Source of the DNA: Aselliscus stoliczkanus
Taxonomy: Eukaryota; Chordata; Mammalia; Chiroptera; Hipposideridae
Direction of reading: 5' to 3'
Assembly: GCA_033961575.1 (NCBI GenBank)
Contig: CM066740.1
Coordinates: 60,643,213-60,707,212, forward strand
DNA length: 64,000 nt
The notes beneath the pieces were generated by a model. It did no database searches. It saw only the letters and a list, made by a program, of their open reading frames with translations, and was not told the origin of the DNA. Each line of letters starts with the position of its first letter. Position 1 is the first letter of the stretch. Positions 57,905-64,000 of the stretch are shown piece after piece. The position numbers were made by a program, and so were the translations under genes.

Positions 57905-58295
57905 GGCCGGCCGAGTAGCACGTTGGTTGGGAGCTGGCTTGGGACGCCAGTGGCCCCGGTTCGGATCCCACATATAAGGGCCAGTGACACTGCCCTCAGC
58001 AGCTGAGATGGTGAATGATGGCTCCATCCGGAACTGGGCTGCTGTGAGTCCCAGGGATGGCATAGCTGCAGCACCTGCTGCAGTGGGCTGCCATAGGCTA
58101 CAGTGAGTGGCTGGCAGACAGCGTGAGCTGCCGGGAGCTGATGTGTGGCCATCCAGAGTCCGCAACTGATCTGCCTCACCTGAGAAGAGCGCAATGATGA
58201 TGCCAACATGGGCCAGTGAAGCAATGTCCTCCACAACTAGACTGAAGAACAGAAGGACAGCAACTTGTCTGTTCCCCTTTCCTCATTCCCCAACA
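57905..58295 (+). mobile_element. Long tRNA-derived SINE
   Basis: Head 'gggccggccgagtagcacgt' and body to 'tttcctcattccccaa', with no A-tail left. Flanks 'gcaaggtgca' and 'gcaaggcttgg' are only partly alike, so the duplication is uncertain. Confidence 0.82.
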
Positions 58296-58562
58296 ACAGC
58301 AAGGCTTGGGTAACTCATATCTTGTTCGTTTAATGGATCAATGAGATCTTTGGTTCTGCAGTGAAGAAATACCTTTTAGAAAAGAATCTGCCACTCAAAG
58401 CCTTGCTGGTTATGGATAATGCTCCTGCTCATCCTCCAGGCTTTGAGGATGACTTACTGGAGGAATTTGAGTTCATTAAGGTCATATTACTTCCTCCCAA
58501 CACCACTCCAATCCTCCAGCCCTGGATCAGCAGGTCATGTCGAACTTTAAAAAGCTTTACAC

Positions 58563-58727
58563 CGGGCCGGCTGGCATGGTGGTTAAGAGCTGGCTTGGGC
58601 GGCAGGCCGAGTGGCGCAGTGGTTAAGCACTGGCCTGGGAAGCCAGCAGCCCCGGTCAGATCCCACATATGAGGGCCAGTGACACTGCCCTTAAAAAAAA
58701 AATTTAAATTGGCATTTAAAAAAAAAA
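58563..58727 (+). mobile_element. Dimeric short SINE (partial head plus full unit)
   Basis: 'gggccggctggcatggtggttaagagctggcttggg' (58564-58600) is a truncated head followed at once by a second, complete head 'ggcaggccgagtggcgcagt' and body with a double A-tail. A single perfect 14-bp duplication 'aaaaagctttacac' (58549-58562 and 58728-58741) encloses both, so they inserted together. Confidence 0.88.
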
Positions 58728-59689
58728 AAAAAGCTTTACACTGAAGCACTATTTCAGTGATGCTTCGAAGTGACTAAAGGAACAACCTTACCCTTTGAGA
58801 GTTTTGGAAAAATCATTTCCAAATCATGAACTGCCTCAAGATCATCAACAAAGCCTGGGATGGGGTCACCAAGAGAGCCCTCAGTTCTGCTTGCAGATAA
58901 CTGTGGCCTGACTGCATTCTTGGACATGACTTAGAGGGGCTTGTTCATGAACAGAAGCTGCCAGTTGTCAATGAAATTATGTCCTTGGGGAAGATCATGG
59001 GACTGGAGGTGAATGAGGATGACATTCAAGAGCTGGTGGAGGAACATGGCCAGGAGCTGCCCACCGATGAACTGATGGATTTGCATCACGAGCAATAGCA
59101 AGATGTTATGGAGGAGATCTTATTTGCAGAGGAGGAGAAAAAGGCAGAGGAATCCCTCACTTCAAATGAGATTAGGGAGATGTGTAAAATATGGGAAATA
59201 GTACAAAATTTTGTAGAAAAGCATCACCCAAATAAGGCTGCAGCACTGAAAGCAATGAATCTATTTAATGACAATGCAATGTCACATTTCCATGAAATCC
59301 TGAAAAGGAGGCATAAGCAAGTGTCATTGGATAAGTTCCTTGTTACAGCTGCATGGAAAGAAAAAGATTCCATTGAGCCAATAAGTAACAGTAATTCCAT
59401 TAGTAATAGTGAAAGTTGTCCTACACAATAACCCTCCTCTCTCTTGTCTCCCTCACACCAGCCACAAAGGTTTTCAAAGGTAAGTGCAGGTTAATCTGTT
59501 TATTTTTCTTTATATTTTGTATTATATTACAGTATTGTAATCATTTTTATATGAATATTTTTGGGTTGTGTAACAAACCATCTGAGTTTCCATTATTTCT
59601 TATGGGGAAATTTGCTTTGCTATGCAAGTGTTTTGGATTACAAGCATGTTCCCAGAATGAATATGCTCACATACTAAGGTTTTACTGTA

Positions 59690-59876
59690 TTTTTGATATC
59701 ACTACCTTGCTTTTTCTCTTTTTGCCAAAGTCACTTTTATTATCCCTTTCATAAACAATATTCCTTATTTCTGACATGATGGGGGCAGTGTATCGCAAAC
59801 AGTGTTCATTGAAATACTGTAATTGTTTCTTCTGTTGCAACTGATACAAAACTCTAAAATGAACAAGAATGTACAT
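59690..59876 (-). mobile_element. piggyBac-like element, upstream part
   Basis: Minus strand encodes IRNIVYERDNKSDFGKKRKS and, when the Tigger and its TA duplicate are ignored, runs on in frame into the KPACVLQ...MGGID part at 56640. That continuity identifies it as the same transposase. The N-terminal half and far end were not recognised. Confidence 0.6.
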
Positions 59877-59997
59877 GTTAAATATTGTCTTAAATCAAAT
59901 AACAAGTTAGACTCATTATCTTGCACTTAGGCAAAGCAAGTGCATGAGGAATCTCAGCCGTCAAATATACCCAAGTGGTTAAGAACTAAAGACGATC

Positions 59998-61361
<1,364 letters not shown>

Positions 61362-61362
61362 C

Positions 61363-61545
61363 TGGTTCCTGATGGAGGGAGTAGCTGTGCGAGCTGGGCC
61401 CAGGAGCTCGTGGGGACAGACCGAACCGAGCACCTTTGGTGCAAAGGCTGGAGGTTCCCGGACTATTATTCCCCTGGTGTGGAGCCTGCATGCGAGTGGT
61501 GTAAGGAGGGCACCATTCTGCCAGGGCTGGGCCCTCAAGACTCAA
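61363..61545 (+). mobile_element. LINE-1 5' UTR fragment without L1 ends
   Basis: 'ctggttcctgatggagggag...gccagggctgggccctc' matches 34828-35005 of L1 copy A and 38548-38733 of copy B, with high similarity by eye. It carries neither the L1 5' start nor a 3' end. It lies 57 bases before STK17A exon 3. Confidence 0.8.
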
Positions 61546-61602
61546 TATTTTTAATGAGTCCTTTTTTAAAAATAATTAAAATGCACTTCTACCCTTCTCT
61601 AG

Positions 61603-61746
61603 TGCTGCTGGAGGTGAAAGCTTTGCCCAGTGTGTTGCAGACAGAGAAGAAGTCTTTAAAGAAAAGATGTTCAAAAACTCATGAGGCAGATTTTAGAAGG
61701 TGTTCACTTTTTACATGCCCACAATGTAGTTCATCTTGATTTGAAG
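61603..61746 (+). pseudogene. STK17A: STK17A pseudogene, exon 3
   Basis: Acceptor 'ttctctag' (61601-61602), then [20 protein letters not shown]. After one missing base near 61665 the second frame gives [20 protein letters not shown] with VHLDLK. The HLDLK catalytic loop with its Asp (61738-61740) is intact at the DNA level. Length 144 against 145 expected fits exactly one deletion. The donor should follow AAG (61744-61746) as GT, but 'ttaaga' is present, so +1 G is changed to T unless the exon end shifted by one base. It completes the TA codon start left by exon 2 (TA|T). Confidence 0.92.
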
Positions 61747-61748
61747 TT

Positions 61749-62899
61749 AAGATCTGAGTTACTTTACAAGTTTGAGATTCCTAGAGAATGATACTCCACA
61801 TGTAAAATATTTAACAGTGATTTATTTAAACATTTATCAAGTTTTTATGTTTTAGTAGTTAACAAGGATATAAGAGTTGAATCTTTACTCTTTTCCTCTA
61901 CTTAATTCGTTTTATCAAGGAAATAATATGCATGTGTATATATAGAAAAATAAATAATAATACATTGCCCAAAAAATGGAGTTTAGAGGATATTGCTAGG
62001 ATAGGTGAACGCTTCCTGGTAGACACAAGAATTGAGCTAGACCTTTAAAAAAAAAGTAGATTTAGCTAGGTAGGGAAAAAAGATAAACTTAACTTACAGG
62101 AGTTAATAATACTTGTGATATGTTTGGGCAAAAATGGAATAGTGTCACTGGAATTGAAAGATGAAGAAGGTCAGATTCCAGGGGTTTCAAATGTCATGAA
62201 GAGGTAGATGATTTTTGAGCAGGAATATCTGAAAAGAAACATTGTGGAAAATTAGGCAGGCAGCAGTAATAAAATAAATTAGAGAATTAAAGAGATTAGA
62301 GGTAGGTAGAGTTCTCATTTAAAATTGTCAAAGAAGGAAGGGGAGGAGAGAGGAAAGAATACACAAAGGGTGGTATGTCAACTATGCTTTCAAGTGATCT
62401 AAACATCAGCTAAAAGTAAGATAAGCATAAAAAGAAATTTTATTGGCTAAAAAGTCAAGGGATAATTCTGACTTCAGATATGGCACTATTCATTAATTTA
62501 AATATTGCCAGTACTTAGTTTTCTTCAGATCTCAGCTCTGCCTTATGAAAATAGCAATAAGATGGGAGTAAGTTAGATGCTGCCATCTTAGCCTCACAAC
62601 TGTCCTTAGACTCAGCAGGAAAGTGAGCATCTCTGTCTACAGTTCTTTCAGAGGTCCTGAGATTCACTCTCATCAAACTAACTTAGATTGATCCAGAACT
62701 AATAAGTGACCTGATGGGTACAGGGTTTTGAATGCCTAGGCCAGTGTCATCACTATCATAGGCTCCAACCCTGGAGAGAGGTAAACCACTCCTCCAATCC
62801 CAACTTTTATGTGGGCTGAGATTGGGAAAGAGATAGATTCTCACACCAGTTCTGTTTCTGCAATAATAGAAAATGGGTGGTAGTTGTTGACTTTTGGTT
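61749..62899. other. Former STK17A intron 3, start
   Basis: AT-rich. 61990-62300 resembles the same unassigned ancient repeat as 18705-19260 ('cttcctggtagacacaagaa...gagctagacc'). No further STK17A exon recognised. Confidence 0.45.
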
Positions 62900-64000
62900 G
62901 AGACGGGGAAGTAGAAAAACACTGTCCTTGCAGCCTCCCATGACTACATCAAAATTACAACTAAATTATAGAACAACCACCCTTGAGAACCACCTGAAGA
63001 CTACCTAAACAGAACTCCAATAACTTAAGGATATAAAGAAGAAGGCACATCAAGACTTGTAGAAGGAGTGGAGATGCAAAACTGGCTGGTCCCACCTGTG
63101 GCTGTTAAAAATTGGGAGGGTGATCTTGGCTCCAGAGGTAACCCAGGAGAAACGAGGAGTCCCAGCCCCACACTGGGCTACTCAGCCTGGAGCACCACTG
63201 CCAGGTAAAGGAGTCCCCACAATATCTGCCTGTGAAATCAGCGGGAATTCTGTCCAGATGAGGCAGGACTGTTGGAGTCCCGGATATTCCTTTTAAAGGG
63301 CCCTTGCATGAACTTATTTACAGATGGACTTGCTCTCTCTGAGCTCTAGTGCTGGGGCAGCAGCTCAAAAAAAGCCAGGAACATCCAGGGAGGAACTGAA
63401 TTGTTTGCCTTCAGGGTGAGAGCTGGAGGGGCAGCCCTGGCTGGAACAAAAGTGCTGGCAGGCACTATTGTTCCCTTCTTGAGCCCTCACCCCTCACCCC
63501 ACACAGCCTGCAGGCTTAGGCAGGTGCCAAATCTGAGTCTTCATTACTGGCTAACAACACTCGCCCCACCCTGATGATTTCCTATTAATCCACCCACCCA
63601 ACTCACTCACAGGACCGAACCTCCATCAGAGCCTGTTCCTTCCAAAAAACTAAAGAGGAGGGAAAGCTTCCAAGCTCAATTCATGAGGCCAACATTACCC
63701 TGTTTCCAAAACCAGACAACATTCCAAAAAAGGAAAATTACAGGCCGGTATCCCTGATGAACACAGATGCAAAAATCCTCAACAAAATATTAGCAACTGA
63801 ATTCAGTAACACATTAAAAAGATCATACACAAGTGGGATTTATTCCTTGGATGTAAGATTGGTTCAGTATTAGCAAATCAATTAATGTCATGCACTATGT
63901 AAACAAAAAGAAATATAAAACTCGTATGATCATATCAATAGATGCAAAAAAAAAAAAAACATTTGACAAAATCCAGCATCTGTTTATGATAAAAACTCTC
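62900..64000 (+). mobile_element. LINE-1, 5' UTR joined directly to reverse transcriptase region
   Basis: 5' end 'ggggaagtagaaaaacactg' and a 5' UTR like that of element I ('ggagtggagatgcaaaactg'). At about 63632 it joins ORF2 sequence ('aaaactaaagaggagggaaa', LIPKS-type region to 'aaaattacaggccggtatcc' and 'ctgatgaacacagatgcaaa', encoding NYRPVSLMNTDAKILNKILA with breaks). ORF1 and the endonuclease are missing. It runs off the right edge. Confidence 0.75.

Larger units (their letters stand above)
57130..59431 (+). pseudogene. Tigger transposase pseudogene
   Basis: Pieces in changing frames. HTH_Tnp_Tc5-like region (57472-57600: SYKASRGWFDNFKRKSGIHS); catalytic start VFNCNETGLFLEKDAKED (57690-57740; the Asp of the usual CDETG is Asn here). 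After the SINE, KKYLLEKNLPLKALLVMDNA with PAHPPGFEDDLLEEFEFIKV and LLPPNTTPILQP (58361-58520) keeps the second catalytic Asp. The acidic C-terminus (58980-59431, VNEDDIQELVEEHGQELPTD and EEEKKAEESLTSNEI) is still open for 107 codons at its end. Jerky/CENP-B-related family. Not functional. Confidence 0.85.
56643..59687 (+). mobile_element. Tigger-type DNA transposon with exact ends
   Basis: Ends 'cagtaaaaccttcgattgta' and, inverted, 'cagtaaaaccttagtatgtg', flanked by TA (56641-56642 and 59688-59689). 3.05 kb including a long SINE (57905-58295) and a dimeric short SINE (58563-58727). The transposase pseudogene lies between 57130 and 59430. It is a different subfamily from the element at 4.2 kb, with TIRs of different sequence. 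It is inserted in the piggyBac element. Confidence 0.9.

Noticed and set aside
59108..59431. 107-codon open frame as a host gene
   Set aside because: It is the acidic C-terminal tail of the Tigger transposase pseudogene, in line with the broken upstream parts.

Overview
This is nuclear DNA from a placental mammal, very probably a bat. The main signs are a large family of tRNA-headed SINEs (short ~100-bp and long ~430-bp forms, many with perfect target-site duplications), recently active LINE-1, class II (ERVK-like) solo LTRs, and mariner, Tigger and piggyBac remnants. The bat call rests on the SINE head resembling bat tRNA-SINEs and is an inference. No intact host gene was found.

The host locus is a broken protein kinase gene. 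Three exons of STK17A (DRAK1, death-associated protein kinase family) lie in order on the + strand: exon 1 at 19699-19904 inside a CpG island, exon 2 at 37399-37610, exon 3 at 61603-61746. They are separated by ~17.5-kb and ~24-kb introns, and exons 4 onward would lie beyond the window. Exon phases and lengths match the expected gene to the base, apart from one missing base in exon 2 and one in exon 3. The start codon is GTG, two donor sites have lost GT, and there are four in-frame stops. This is an unprocessed, probably unitary, pseudogene, not a retrocopy. Nearly everything else is repeat DNA in its flank and introns.

Layout. 1-4.2 kb: old antisense LINE-1 pieces. 4.2-7.4 kb: a Tigger transposon. 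7.5-9.4 kb: a PGD processed pseudogene. 9.5-12.6 kb: antisense L1 carrying a mariner. 12.9-14.2 kb: a long SINE and a second mariner. 14.2-17.8 kb: old L1/HAL1-like sequence. 17.8-18.4 kb: a solo LTR. 19.4-20.1 kb: CpG island and STK17A exon 1. 22.2-29.7 kb: two + strand L1 deletion derivatives, one split by a second LTR. 29.7-34.2 kb: long SINEs, a third mariner remnant and a MIR. 34.4-37.1 kb: young L1 copy A. 37.4 kb: exon 2. 38.1-41.3 kb: young L1 copy B. 44.9-48.2 kb: young L1 copy C. 49.6-56.3 kb: an almost full-length L1 (copy D) inside a piggyBac element that also carries a Tigger (56.6-59.7 kb). 60.0-61.2 kb: a CAMK2A processed pseudogene. 61.6 kb: exon 3. 62.9-64 kb: another rearranged L1.

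The most unusual mobile-DNA signal is a set of L1 copies that lost the reverse-transcriptase part of ORF2 but share identical breakpoints. They therefore look like families mobilised in trans, not random decay. A young set (A, B, C) joins the endonuclease segment to the 3' end. An older set (at 22-25 kb and 25-30 kb) has a different shared junction. The L1 promoters also differ in the number of ~105-112-bp tandem monomers (1, 1, 2 and 4 in A, B, C, D).
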